Below, piece by piece: positions 15,814 through 24,362 of a stretch of 64,000 nt of DNA. The DNA comes from Asanoa ishikariensis (GTDB lineage: Bacteria; Actinomycetota; Actinomycetes; Mycobacteriales; Micromonosporaceae), in NCBI RefSeq assembly GCF_900107455.1, contig NZ_FNQB01000004.1, positions 444,193 to 508,192 of the forward strand, in the 5' to 3' direction. The notes beneath the pieces are model-generated. The model saw only the letters and a program-made list of their open reading frames with translations. It was not told where the DNA came from and did not search any database. Position numbers and translations under genes: made by a program. Positions within the stretch are counted from its first letter, which is position 1; every line of letters begins with the position of its first letter.

Positions 15814-18507
15814 ATGCGACGTCGGCTCCTCGCCGTGCTCCTTGCTCTTGTCCTCCCGCTCACGGTTCCGCTGCCGGCCTTCGCCCACTCCTCCGGCCTG
15901 CCACGCGGGGTGTCGGTCAAGCGGGACGGCAACGGCATCGCGCACATCCGGGCCGGCAGCGAGCGTGACCTGCTGTTCGCCCAGGGTTGGGTGCACGCCT
16001 CGGACCGGCTGTTCCAGATGGACACCACGCGCCGGCAGGCCTCCGGCACGCTGGCCGAGCTGCTGGGCCAACCGGCACTGCCCGGTGACATCGAGGCGCG
16101 GACGATCGGGCTGCGGCGGGCGGCCGAGCGCAGCCTGCCCGCCTACTCGCCCGACCTGCGACGGTCCCTCGACGCGTACGCGGCGGGCGTCAACGCCTGG
16201 GTCGCGAGCCATCCCCTTCCGGCGCAGTACGCGGCCGTGCGGATCACCCGCTTCACGCCGTGGACGCCGGTCGACAGCATCGTCCTGCTCAAGGCGATCG
16301 CGTTCAACCTCTCGTTCGACCTGGACATCGAGCTGACCGTCGCCGCCGACGCGTACGCCCAGGCCGGTGCGCAGGCCGGTTTCGACGGCGCGGCGCTGTT
16401 CAGCGACGACCTGTTCCGCGCGGCCCCGTTCGACGCCGCCTCGACGGTCCCCGACGCGACCCGGCCGCGCACTTCGGATCTTTCCGACGTTGCGCTTCGG
16501 CTGGCCCGCGACTACCAGGACCGGGCCGAGCGGACACCGCTGCTGGCCGAGGCCGTCGACCGGACCTTCACCCTCGGCTCCAACGAGTGGGCCGTCTCCG
16601 GCCGGCACACCAAGTCGGGCCGGCCGATCATGGCGAACGACCCGCACCTCGGGCTGACCACGCCGGCGACGTTCTATCCGGTCGGGCTCCGGGGCGCCGG
16701 CCTCGACGTGCAGGGTGAGAGCTTCGCCGGTGCGCCGTACGTCATCCTCGGCCAGAACAAGCGGGTCGCCTGGGGTGCCACCACGAACCCGATGGACGTC
16801 ACCGACACCTTCGTCGAGCGGCTGGTGCCGTTCGCCGGGTCGCCCAGCGGTCTGGCCACCGTCTACCGCGGCCAGCCGGAGCCGGTCCTCGCGATCCCGG
16901 AGACCTTCCGCGTCAACACCCTTGGTGAGCTGGTCACCGTGCCGCCGGGTGGCGCCGTGCCCGCTGCCACGCTGATCGTGCCGCGGCGCAACAACGGCCC
17001 GATCGTCTCCCTCGACCAGTCCACCGGCACCGCGCTGTCCGTCCAGTACACCGGCTTCTCGGCGACCCGCGAGATCGAGGCCGCCCGTGGGTTCAACTAC
17101 GCCCGCGACATCCGGGACTTCCAACGGTCGCTGGACTTCTTCGACGTGGGCTCGCAGAACTGGTCGGTCACCGACGTCGGCGGCCACATCGCGTACTTCA
17201 CCAGCGCCGAGATGCCGCTGCGCGAGGACCTGGAGGCGGGCGCGGTGCGGGGCCGGCCGCCGTACCTGTTGCGGGACGGCACGGGCGGCAACGAGTGGCT
17301 GCCGGCCACCCGGCTGTATCGGGGCCAGGCCCTGCCCTACGAGATCCTCCCGCCGGCCGAGATGCCCCAGGTGGTCGACCCGTCAGCCGGATTCTTCGTC
17401 AATGCCAACAACGATCCCGCCGGCACCACATTGGACAACAACCCGGTCAACGAGCGCCGTCCGACCGGGGGCATCTACTACCTCAACGTCGGCTACGACG
17501 GCGGCTTCCGGGCGGGGCGCATCACGGCCATGCTGCGCGCGGCGATCGCGAGCGGCCGCAAGCTGACGGTGCGCGACGTTCAGGACCAGCAGGCCGACGT
17601 CACGCTGCTCGACGCCCAGTTCTTCCGCCCGTACCTCGTATCCGCCCTGCGCCGGGCCGACCGCAGCTCCGTTCCGGAGCTCGCCGCCCTGGCCGCCGAC
17701 CGTCGGGTGACCGAGGCGGTCGGGCGCCTGGCTCGCTGGGACTGCACGACGCCGACCGGCATCCCGCAGGGCTACGACGCCTCCGACGTCTCGGGCCACC
17801 GCCGCCCGCCCAAGTCTTCCGAGGTGGCCGACAGCGTGGCGGCGACCATCTACGCGGTCTGGCGTGGCCAGTACGTCAAGAACGTGATCGACGCGCGCCT
17901 GGCCCCCGCCGGCCTGCCGCAGCCCAGCGGCCCGGAGGCGCTCAAGGCCCTGCGAGTGCTGCTGGAGCGGTTCCCCGACCGGCAGGGGGTGGGCACGTCG
18001 GGCGTCGACTTCTACGCCGTTCCGGGTGTCGCGGACCCCGTGGACCGGCGCGACGTGCTGCTGCTGCGCAGCCTGTCCGACGCGCTCGACCTGCTGTCGG
18101 GCCCGTCGTTCGCGGCCGCCTTCGGCGGTTCGACGCGGCAGGACGACTACCGCTGGGGCCGGCTGCACCGGGTGACCTTCTCGGCGCCGCTCGGGGCGCC
18201 GTGGTCGATCCCGCCGGCCGGTGGCGCGTTCCCACCGCCGCTGTCGGACCTGCCGGGGGTGCCGGTCGACGGCGGCTTCGGCACGGTGGACGCGGCCAGC
18301 CACAACGTCCGCGCGGACTCGGCCTCGGAGTTCACCTTCGCCGGCGGCCCGGTCCGTCGAGCGGTAGCCCAGCCGGGCCGCAGCGGCATCGAGGCGGTCT
18401 CGTCCCTACCGGGCGGTACCAGCGAAACCCTGGGCAGCCGCTGGTACGCGAACCTCCTGCCGCAATGGCTGACCAACGAGACGTACCGGGTGGAGCTAGG
18501 CCGTTAG
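15814..18507 (+). CDS. Secreted penicillin acylase-family Ntn hydrolase
   Basis: An 897-residue precursor with a Sec signal peptide (MRRRLLAVLLALVLPL...FAHSS). The family order is clear: a small alpha-chain region with DGNGIAHIRA and LLFAQGWVHASDRLFQMD, a spacer, then the autocleavage site GSNEWAVSG with nucleophile Ser256 starting the beta chain, followed by NDPHLGL and GATTNPMDVTDTFVE. Members cut amide bonds of beta-lactam side chains, lipopeptides such as aculeacin, or acyl-homoserine lactones. The substrate here is unknown. It may have its own promoter behind the 15749 palindrome. Confidence 0.92.
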   Translation: MRRRLLAVLLALVLPLTVPLPAFAHSSGLPRGVSVKRDGNGIAHIRAGSERDLLFAQGWVHASDRLFQMDTTRRQASGTLAELLGQPALPGDIEARTIGLRRAAERSLPAYSPDLRRSLDAYAAGVNAWVASHPLPAQYAAVRITRFTPWTPVDSIVLLKAIAFNLSFDLDIELTVAADAYAQAGAQAGFDGAALFSDDLFRAAPFDAASTVPDATRPRTSDLSDVALRLARDYQDRAERTPLLAEAVDRTFTLGSNEWAVSGRHTKSGRPIMANDPHLGLTTPATFYPVGLRGAGLDVQGESFAGAPYVILGQNKRVAWGATTNPMDVTDTFVERLVPFAGSPSGLATVYRGQPEPVLAIPETFRVNTLGELVTVPPGGAVPAATLIVPRRNNGPIVSLDQSTGTALSVQYTGFSATREIEAARGFNYARDIRDFQRSLDFFDVGSQNWSVTDVGGHIAYFTSAEMPLREDLEAGAVRGRPPYLLRDGTGGNEWLPATRLYRGQALPYEILPPAEMPQVVDPSAGFFVNANNDPAGTTLDNNPVNERRPTGGIYYLNVGYDGGFRAGRITAMLRAAIASGRKLTVRDVQDQQADVTLLDAQFFRPYLVSALRRADRSSVPELAALAADRRVTEAVGRLARWDCTTPTGIPQGYDASDVSGHRRPPKSSEVADSVAATIYAVWRGQYVKNVIDARLAPAGLPQPSGPEALKALRVLLERFPDRQGVGTSGVDFYAVPGVADPVDRRDVLLLRSLSDALDLLSGPSFAAAFGGSTRQDDYRWGRLHRVTFSAPLGAPWSIPPAGGAFPPPLSDLPGVPVDGGFGTVDAASHNVRADSASEFTFAGGPVRRAVAQPGRSGIEAVSSLPGGTSETLGSRWYANLLPQWLTNETYRVELGR

Positions 18508-18742
18508 GTGGTTGGTGGGCGAGTAGCTGATCTTCCAATCAGCGCAGATGCCCAGGGTGCCGTCCTGGAGGCAGCGCACTCCGACGCTGATCCAGCGCAC
18601 CTCGCCGTCCGTGTGCGGGGCGAAGCCGACACCGACGGCGAACGCCTCGCCCCGCAGGGACAGACGGTCGCGACCAGGTCAGCGTCGACGCCGAAGGTCT
18701 TGCCGCCGCACGGGCCGCAGGCTAGTTCGTCGACGCGGGCAT
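18496..18742 (-). pseudogene. Decayed gene remnant (zinc-ribbon-like fragment, frameshifted)
   Basis: Read on the minus strand, one frame gives DELACGPCGGKTFGVDADL, with a CxxC like half a zinc ribbon. Near 18660 the protein-like reading moves to another frame, giving EAFAVGVGFAPHTDGEVRW and, later, GTLGICADWKISY before a TAG at 18496-18498. The second frame has an in-frame TGA just upstream of the switch, and no start codon or ribosome site is visible for the first. The end overlaps the acylase 3' end. Best read as a remnant of a small hypothetical gene broken by a frameshift and loss of its 5' end. No function can be assigned. Confidence 0.4.
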
Positions 18743-18772
18743 GGTCCGGGGTCTTCGACCTGTGACGACAAC

Positions 18773-18804
18773 GGGGCGGGGTGACCTCGTCGGCACCCCG
18801 CCCC
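18773..18804 (-). terminator. Hairpin terminator of the dehydrogenase operon
   Basis: GGGGCGGGGTG (18773-18783) pairs perfectly with CACCCCGCCCC (18794-18804) around a 10-base loop. It lies 17 bp past the stop of the sugar dehydrogenase gene, the last gene of the 26.5-18.8 kb minus-strand operon. Confidence 0.8.
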
Positions 18805-18821
18805 GCTGTCTCCCTACCGGA

Positions 18822-20891
18822 TCAGGTCGCGGGTGTTCCCTTCACCTTCAGGTCACGCAGCCGGCCGATGTTGTCGAACGAGCCGAAGCCCACCCGGCCC
18901 GAGCCGAACGTGGTGTCCTTCGCGGTCATCAGAGGGTCCTTGACACCGTCCACATAGACCGCGATCTCGCCGGTCGTCGGCAGGTGCTTGACCCGCACCG
19001 TGTGCCACTTGGCGTCGACGATCGCCGGGTTGGCGCCCAGCGAGCGGCCGTTCCACTGGTAGTCGATCCGCTCGCGGTCGGCGTTGTTGACTTTGAAGAT
19101 GCCGTTGTGCGGGTAGATCGTGTTGTCGGTCGAGACGTGTGCGTAGTAGAACTCCGTGTCCGACCTGTAGCCGAACACGATGATCACGTCGCGGTTGGTG
19201 ACCTCGACGGGGGTGTCGAGCCGGACCTCGGCGGTGACCTCCACGGCACCGAAGGAAGGCCCGGCGGTCAGCACCGCGTACTCGAAGGGCCGTCGCGGTC
19301 CGGGTCGTGCCTCACCGGCCTCCGCCAGGATGACCTGACCGTTGGTGAACTGCCACTTCGACGGGGTGACCGGCGCCCAGTTGGTCGGGCGCATGGTGTC
19401 CCGCACCTTGACCTCGCCGACGGAACCGCTGGCGAACTCCCGCGTACCCGTCACCTTCCAGATCTTGCCGTTGGCCTTCGCGAGGATGTAGAGCTCACCC
19501 TGCGCGTCCGTGCCGAACCGCAGGTCGACGCGGTTCGGGTCGCCGGGCGCCCCGGGTGCCGAGAGGTTCTGCATGCGCACCGACTCACCCGCGGCGTTGA
19601 ACAAGGCGAGCCGGTGGATGGTCGCCGGCGTGTGGCCGCGGCGCATCTCGGACGCCTCGGTGTACATCACCCGGCCGTCGACCAGGTCGCCGAAGACGTA
19701 CTTGCCGCGCAGCTTCGGCACGTCCTTGCCCCGGTAGACGAAGCCGCCGGCCACCGCGACCCCCACGTCCGCGGTGCAGTTCCAACCCGGTGCGGGGTCG
19801 TGGTCGTACGCGGCGACGGGGTAGACGTAGCCCGTGTCGTCCGCGGGCAGCGGGAAGATGCGGTCGCACGGGTTCGTGGCCGTCTTGTCGAAGACGAACG
19901 CGCCCTCGCGCTCGCTCCAGCCCATGTTGTCACCCGCGCGAACCTCGTAGATCGCCTCGATCGCGTGCTCGCCGATGTGGCCGAGATACAGCTTGCCGGT
20001 GCCACGGTCCCAACTGAACCGGTGCGGATCCCGGTAGCCGTACGAGAAGATCTCGCCGAGCTTGCCGGCCTGACCGACGAACGGGTTCGACGGCGGGATC
20101 CCGTACGCCCCGTTGGCCGCGTTGGTGCCCAGCGGGTCGATCCGCAGCAGCTTGCCGTGCGGGATGGCCAGGTTCTGCGGGTCGGTGTTGCGGGCGCCGA
20201 GGCCGCCGTCGCCGACCGCCAGGTAGAGGTTGCCGTAGTCGGCGTCCCCGCGCCGCGCGGTCGGGTTGAAGTTGATCTCCTGGATGCCGTGGACCTGCCC
20301 GCCGAACCCGATCCGCAGCACCTCGCGGCGGGAGCCGGCGAACGTGCCGGCCGACGGGTCGGTCGCCGTCCACTCGTTGATCACACCGTGGAAGAGCGTG
20401 CCGGTCTGCTGCCAGTCGGGCACCTCGGTTGTGGTCGAGGCCTGCTCCGTGTGGATCGTGTAGAACTTGCCGTTGCGCTTGAAGTTCGGGTGGAACGCGA
20501 CGTAGCCGAAGCCCTGGCCGAGGCCGCGGCCGGAGAAGAACTGCGGCGCGAAGGTCGCGGCGACGTCGAGGTAGACGTGCGGCACCCCGTTCTCGACGAG
20601 GTAGAGCTTGCCGTTGAGGTCCGGCACGGCACGGCGGCCAGAGCCGTCGGGGAGTTCCATGATCGTGTTGATCCGGGCCTGCCGCATGAGCCGGCCGTCG
20701 GTGGGCGCCGGGGTCGGCTCGGTCTTGGGGAACGACGCGTACTCCTCGAGCACCAGGCCGAGACGGCTCTGCACCTGTGATTCGGGCACTGGGTCGTAGA
20801 CGGCGTCGGCGGCCCGGGCGGGCGACGCGACGAGCAGAGACAGGGCTAGCGTGGCGGCGGTGAGGCAGGCGGTGGCGATGGGTCTACGCAC
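18822..20891 (-). CDS. Secreted PQQ-type sugar dehydrogenase with C-terminal LamG-like domain
   Basis: A 689-residue exported protein; the signal peptide is MRRPIATACLTAATLALSLL ending ARAAD. Residues about 70-480 are the six-bladed glucose/sorbosone dehydrogenase domain: DLNGKLYLVENG, GLGQGFGYVAFHPNF, GGQVHGIQEINFNP (catalytic His region), LLRIDPLGTNAANG, SYGYRDPHRFSWD. Residues about 490-689 are a jelly-roll domain of the LamG/3-keto-disaccharide-hydrolase type (ITLamG-like end KWHTVRVKHL, VYVDGVKDPLM). It probably oxidises an extracellular sugar with PQQ or a related quinone. Last gene of the ABC-importer operon, 28 bp after the LamG gene. Confidence 0.85.
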   Translation of the reverse strand: MRRPIATACLTAATLALSLLVASPARAADAVYDPVPESQVQSRLGLVLEEYASFPKTEPTPAPTDGRLMRQARINTIMELPDGSGRRAVPDLNGKLYLVENGVPHVYLDVAATFAPQFFSGRGLGQGFGYVAFHPNFKRNGKFYTIHTEQASTTTEVPDWQQTGTLFHGVINEWTATDPSAGTFAGSRREVLRIGFGGQVHGIQEINFNPTARRGDADYGNLYLAVGDGGLGARNTDPQNLAIPHGKLLRIDPLGTNAANGAYGIPPSNPFVGQAGKLGEIFSYGYRDPHRFSWDRGTGKLYLGHIGEHAIEAIYEVRAGDNMGWSEREGAFVFDKTATNPCDRIFPLPADDTGYVYPVAAYDHDPAPGWNCTADVGVAVAGGFVYRGKDVPKLRGKYVFGDLVDGRVMYTEASEMRRGHTPATIHRLALFNAAGESVRMQNLSAPGAPGDPNRVDLRFGTDAQGELYILAKANGKIWKVTGTREFASGSVGEVKVRDTMRPTNWAPVTPSKWQFTNGQVILAEAGEARPGPRRPFEYAVLTAGPSFGAVEVTAEVRLDTPVEVTNRDVIIVFGYRSDTEFYYAHVSTDNTIYPHNGIFKVNNADRERIDYQWNGRSLGANPAIVDAKWHTVRVKHLPTTGEIAVYVDGVKDPLMTAKDTTFGSGRVGFGSFDNIGRLRDLKVKGTPAT

Positions 20892-20919
20892 GCGATCTCA
20901 CTCCGTTCTCAGGGACGGG

Positions 20920-21861
20920 TCAACGCATGTGCCGGTACTGCTTCTCGACGTCGCGCGCCGAGACAACCGTGTCGAGGAACATCAGCGAGTCCATCCGGCA
21001 GTCGCACGGGTTCTGCTCGCGGGTGTCCTGCGGGAAGCTGCCGCCGATCTTGATGCCGCGCGGGTCCGACGCGGTGGTGACGTGCGGGCCGGGGCCGTTG
21101 ACCAGCCAGGGGTCGTCGGTGCGGGTGTAGAACCCGTCGACCGGCTTGCCGTTGCGGTAGAGGGCGAGCGTGCCGTCGGCGAAGTTGAAGGTGGCGGCCA
21201 GGTGCACCCACTCGCCGCGCGGCAACAACTCCTGCCACGGCTGGTTGGCCGCGAACGTCTGCGAGTTGCCGCCGTCGATCCGCCGGCCCAGCGCCACGAG
21301 CCGCAGCTCGCCGTTGACGTCGATCAGCTCGAGCAGCGCACGCACGCCGTGGCCGTCGGAGTCGCCGGTCAGCAGACCGGCCAGCCCGATCGCGTTGAAC
21401 CGGTCGTCGGGTGCGGCCGTGACGGAGTTGAGCGCGGGTGCGTCCATGTCCACTTTGAACCAACCCATCACGGTGGTACCCGCGACGGAGTTGAACGCCC
21501 GCAGGGTACGCACACCGGGCTGGGCGTAGATGCCGGCCTTCCAGTCGTCATTCCCGGTTGTCGCCGGGTCGACCTGTTTCGTCTGCAGCGCGTTGCCGGA
21601 TCGTTTGAACGCGCGGTCGCGTACCCGCATCGCGGTGCCGCCGTTGACCAGGTCGATCTCGGTGCCGGAGCGGCCCTGGTCGCGCTCCAGGGCGGGATCG
21701 CCCTGCACCGGGTGGTCGAAGTCGTAGTAGGCGACGAGGTCGTCGCGCAGGGACGGGTAGACGTCGCGAGGCCCGTCGTTGCTGGCCGAGGCCGGGATCG
21801 CGGCACTGCCGGCGGTTAAGAGCGTCGTGGCGAGGGCGATGGCGAGGACGGCTTTCCGCAC
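20920..21861 (-). CDS. Secreted LamG/concanavalin-like lectin-fold protein
   Basis: A 313-residue exported protein; the signal peptide is MRKAVLAIALATTLL ending ASAS. The body is one LamG jelly roll: LVAYYDFDHP at the start, TTVMGWFKVDMD, EWVHLAATFNFADGTLALYR and GKPVDGFY, the last two being the strongest LamG marks. It contains no obvious catalytic residues, so carbohydrate binding or recognition is the likely role. It lies 9 bp after the LivF-like gene and 28 bp before the dehydrogenase gene, so importer, lectin and oxidase are co-transcribed. Confidence 0.82.
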   Translation of the reverse strand: MRKAVLAIALATTLLTAGSAAIPASASNDGPRDVYPSLRDDLVAYYDFDHPVQGDPALERDQGRSGTEIDLVNGGTAMRVRDRAFKRSGNALQTKQVDPATTGNDDWKAGIYAQPGVRTLRAFNSVAGTTVMGWFKVDMDAPALNSVTAAPDDRFNAIGLAGLLTGDSDGHGVRALLELIDVNGELRLVALGRRIDGGNSQTFAANQPWQELLPRGEWVHLAATFNFADGTLALYRNGKPVDGFYTRTDDPWLVNGPGPHVTTASDPRGIKIGGSFPQDTREQNPCDCRMDSLMFLDTVVSARDVEKQYRHMR

Positions 21862-21870
21862 GGATGCCTC

Positions 21871-22608
21871 CTAGGGACGGGGTTCGGCGGGTCGGCCGCC
21901 GAGGTACAGCTCTCCGAGTTGGGGGTCGGCGATGAGCTCGGCCGCCGGCCCCGAGATGTGGACGCGCCCGAGGTCCAGGACGCAGCCGATGTCGGCGGTC
22001 TCCAGCGCCCGGCGGGCGTTCTGCTCGACGAGCAGCACGGCCGTACCGGCGTCGCGCATGCGGACGACCTGTTCGAAGACGGTGGTGGTGGCCTTGGGAT
22101 CCAGGCCCATGCTCGGCTCGTCGAGCAGCACGACCTTGGGGTCGACCATCAGCGAGCGGGCGAACTCGACCTGCTTCTGCTGGCCGCCGGAGAGCAGCCC
22201 GGCGAGGCTGGTCCACCGGTCGGCGACCACCGGGAACAGGCTCTTGACGAAGTCGGTGCGGTCGGCGATGCGGGCCTTGTCCTTGAGGGTGTACGCGCCG
22301 AGCAGCACGTTCTCCGCGACGGTCATCTCAGGGAAGACGCTGTGCCCCTGGAGCACGTGGGCCACGCCGTTGGCGAGCATCCGTTGTGGACCCTGACCGG
22401 CCACGTCGACACCGCCGACCATTATCTTGCCGGCGCGGGGCGCGAGCAGGCCGCTGGCCACCTTGAGCACGGTCGACTTGCCGGCACCGTTGGGGCCGAC
22501 GAGGCAGACGATCGTGCCCGCCGGGACTGCCACGCTCAGTCCACGTAGGACCGGCGCCGCGCGGCCGTAGCCCGCCTGGACGTCGACGAGCTCGAGCTCA
22601 GGCACCAA
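21871..22608 (-). CDS. HAAT-family ABC transporter ATP-binding protein (LivF type)
   Basis: A 245-residue ABC ATPase of the branched-chain amino acid (HAAT) class. Walker A is GPNGAGKSTVLK, the signature LLSGGQQKQVEFARSL, Walker B LLDEPSMGLDP and the H-region LLVEQNARRAL, the VEQ form being typical of LivF. It overlaps the LivG-like gene by 11 bp. With the LivG-like ATPase, two permeases and a binding protein it makes a complete importer. The adjacent sugar-related genes argue that the cargo may not be an amino acid. Confidence 0.93.
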   Translation of the reverse strand: MVPELELVDVQAGYGRAAPVLRGLSVAVPAGTIVCLVGPNGAGKSTVLKVASGLLAPRAGKIMVGGVDVAGQGPQRMLANGVAHVLQGHSVFPEMTVAENVLLGAYTLKDKARIADRTDFVKSLFPVVADRWTSLAGLLSGGQQKQVEFARSLMVDPKVVLLDEPSMGLDPKATTTVFEQVVRMRDAGTAVLLVEQNARRALETADIGCVLDLGRVHISGPAAELIADPQLGELYLGGRPAEPRP

Positions 22609-23326
22609 GATAGGCTCCCAACACGCGTTCGTCCGTGCGGATCAGCGATGGCGGACCCTCGGCGATCGGCCGGCCGCGGTCGAAGACCACGATGTGGTCG
22701 CTGATGCTCATCACCAGGTCCATGTTGTGCTCGACGATGACGAACGTGCGCCCCTCCGCGTTGAGGTCGCGGACCAGGCCGCCGATCCGGTCGAGGAGCG
22801 CCGGGTTGACGCCGCCGGCCGGCTCGTCGAGGAGCACGGTCTCGGGCTCGCTCATCAGCACGCCGGCCAGCTCCAGCAGCTTCTGCTGACCCCACGACAG
22901 GTTGCGCGCCTCTGTTTGCATCAGGTGCTCGATGCCGAGCTTGGTCAGCCAGCCCCGGGCGCGGTCGATCTCGGCACGGCCGCGGGCGCCGCGCAGCAGG
23001 TTGGCGCCGCGTGGGCGGGTGGCCGCGAGCACGTTGTCGAGCGCCGTCATCCGGGGGAAGACCCGGCAGAGCTGGAAGGTGCGGCCGAGCCCCGCGCGGG
23101 CGATCGCATGCGGGCTGCGGCGGGTGATGTCGGCCCCCGCGTAGCTGATCCGGCCGCTGTCAGGGCGGATCAACCCGGTGACGCAGTTGAAGAACGTCGT
23201 CTTGCCCGAGCCGTTGGGGCCGATGAGCGCGTTCACCTTGCCGTGCTGGAAGCTCACGGTCGTCTTGTCGAGCACCAGATTGCCGCCGAAGGCCTTGGTG
23301 AGCTCAAAGGTTTCGAGACTCAGCAT
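22598..23326 (-). CDS. HAAT-family ABC transporter ATP-binding protein (LivG type)
   Basis: A 242-residue ABC ATPase. Walker A is GPNGSGKTTFFN, the signature region LSWGQQKLLELAGVL (Trp replacing the usual Ser-Gly second residue), Walker B VLLDEPAGGVNP and the H-region VIVEHNMDLVM, the EHNMD form being diagnostic of LivG. I chose ATG 23326, nine bases after AGGAGGT; a GTG at 23338 abuts the ribosome site. It overlaps the permease gene upstream by 23 bp. Confidence 0.93.
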   Translation of the reverse strand: MLSLETFELTKAFGGNLVLDKTTVSFQHGKVNALIGPNGSGKTTFFNCVTGLIRPDSGRISYAGADITRRSPHAIARAGLGRTFQLCRVFPRMTALDNVLAATRPRGANLLRGARGRAEIDRARGWLTKLGIEHLMQTEARNLSWGQQKLLELAGVLMSEPETVLLDEPAGGVNPALLDRIGGLVRDLNAEGRTFVIVEHNMDLVMSISDHIVVFDRGRPIAEGPPSLIRTDERVLGAYLGA

Positions 23327-24362
23327 GCTGCCGGTCACCTCCTGTCGCGGCGAGCTCGGCCGCGGTCACCTCTCGGATCGAGGTGTCCGTGGTGGGGGAG
23401 AGGCGCCGCAGCAGCGCGCCGAGCGCGGGCAGGACGCCGTCGGGCATGAAGAGCACGACCAGGGCGAGCAGCACGCCGGTGGCGACCAGGTGCAGCGGTG
23501 TGTTGCCGAACTCGACCTTGAAGTACTCCAGCGCCGACCCGACGATCAGTGCGCCGACCAGCGGGCCGAACAGGTTGCGCACGCCGCCGAGCAGGGCCAT
23601 CAGCACCATGTAGGAACCGGTGAGGATCGAGAACTGGAAGATGGGATCGAGGTCGCCGAACCAGAGCGCGTATAGGCCGCCGGCCAGCCCGGTGAAGAAC
23701 GCCGAGACGACGAACACCACCAGCTTGTACGCGAAGGTCGGCGTACCCAGTGTCTCGGCCTTGTCCTCGTCTTCCCGGATCGCCTTGAGGCCGAGCCCGA
23801 ACCGCGAGCGGTCGATCAGCCACCAGACCAGTGCTGCCAGCGCTAGCAGCGCGAGGAACAGGTAGAAGAAGACGCGGTGGTGCTCGGGGCGGAGCATGCC
23901 GGGGAACGGGCGCGGCACGTTGAGCCCGCGCGACCCGCCGGTGAACGACGCCCAGCTCTGGAAGACCAGCAGCGTGACCAGCACCAGCGCGATCGACACG
24001 ATCACGAACGAGGCGCCGCGCACGCGCAGGGCGGCGTACCCGATGGGGATCGCGACGACCGCGACCAGCACCGCGCCCACGCCCAGGGCCACGAAGCTCG
24101 GCAGGCCGCCCTTGGTGATGAGCAGGCCGGTGCCGTAGGCGCCGAGGCCGGCGAGGGCGCCGTGGCCTAGCGAGATGTAGCCGGTGAAGCCGCCCACGAA
24201 GTTCCACGAGGTGGACAGGACCGCGTAGTTCAGGACGACGATCCCGACCGAGAGGATGTACGGGTTGGGCGCGAGCTCCGGGAACGCCAGCGCGACGGCG
24301 GCGAAGGCTGTTAGGGCGACGGTTGCTGCGATTTTTGTCGAGCGCTCAGAAACGCTGGGCAA
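23304..24362 (-). CDS. HAAT-family ABC transporter permease (LivM type)
   Basis: A 352-residue polytopic protein. It shows NYAVLSTSWNFVGGFTGYIS followed by LGHGALAGLGAYG, the LivM hallmark, then GASFVIVSIALVLV and the ATPase-coupling region IREDEDKAETLG. The start is TTG 24362, six bases after GGAGG, and the gene overlaps the LivH-like gene by 17 bp. It forms the channel with the LivH-like permease. Confidence 0.93.
   Translation of the reverse strand: MPSVSERSTKIAATVALTAFAAVALAFPELAPNPYILSVGIVVLNYAVLSTSWNFVGGFTGYISLGHGALAGLGAYGTGLLITKGGLPSFVALGVGAVLVAVVAIPIGYAALRVRGASFVIVSIALVLVTLLVFQSWASFTGGSRGLNVPRPFPGMLRPEHHRVFFYLFLALLALAALVWWLIDRSRFGLGLKAIREDEDKAETLGTPTFAYKLVVFVVSAFFTGLAGGLYALWFGDLDPIFQFSILTGSYMVLMALLGGVRNLFGPLVGALIVGSALEYFKVEFGNTPLHLVATGVLLALVVLFMPDGVLPALGALLRRLSPTTDTSIREVTAAELAATGGDRQHAESRNL

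Noticed and set aside
18508-18765. An 85-codon plus-strand frame after the acylase gene
   Set aside because: The translation has no pattern; the protein-like signal in this stretch is on the minus strand, as a broken gene.
18741-20780. A 679-codon plus-strand frame opposite the sugar dehydrogenase gene
   Set aside because: It is antisense to a gene with signal peptide and six-bladed-propeller motifs and has no start context or family features.
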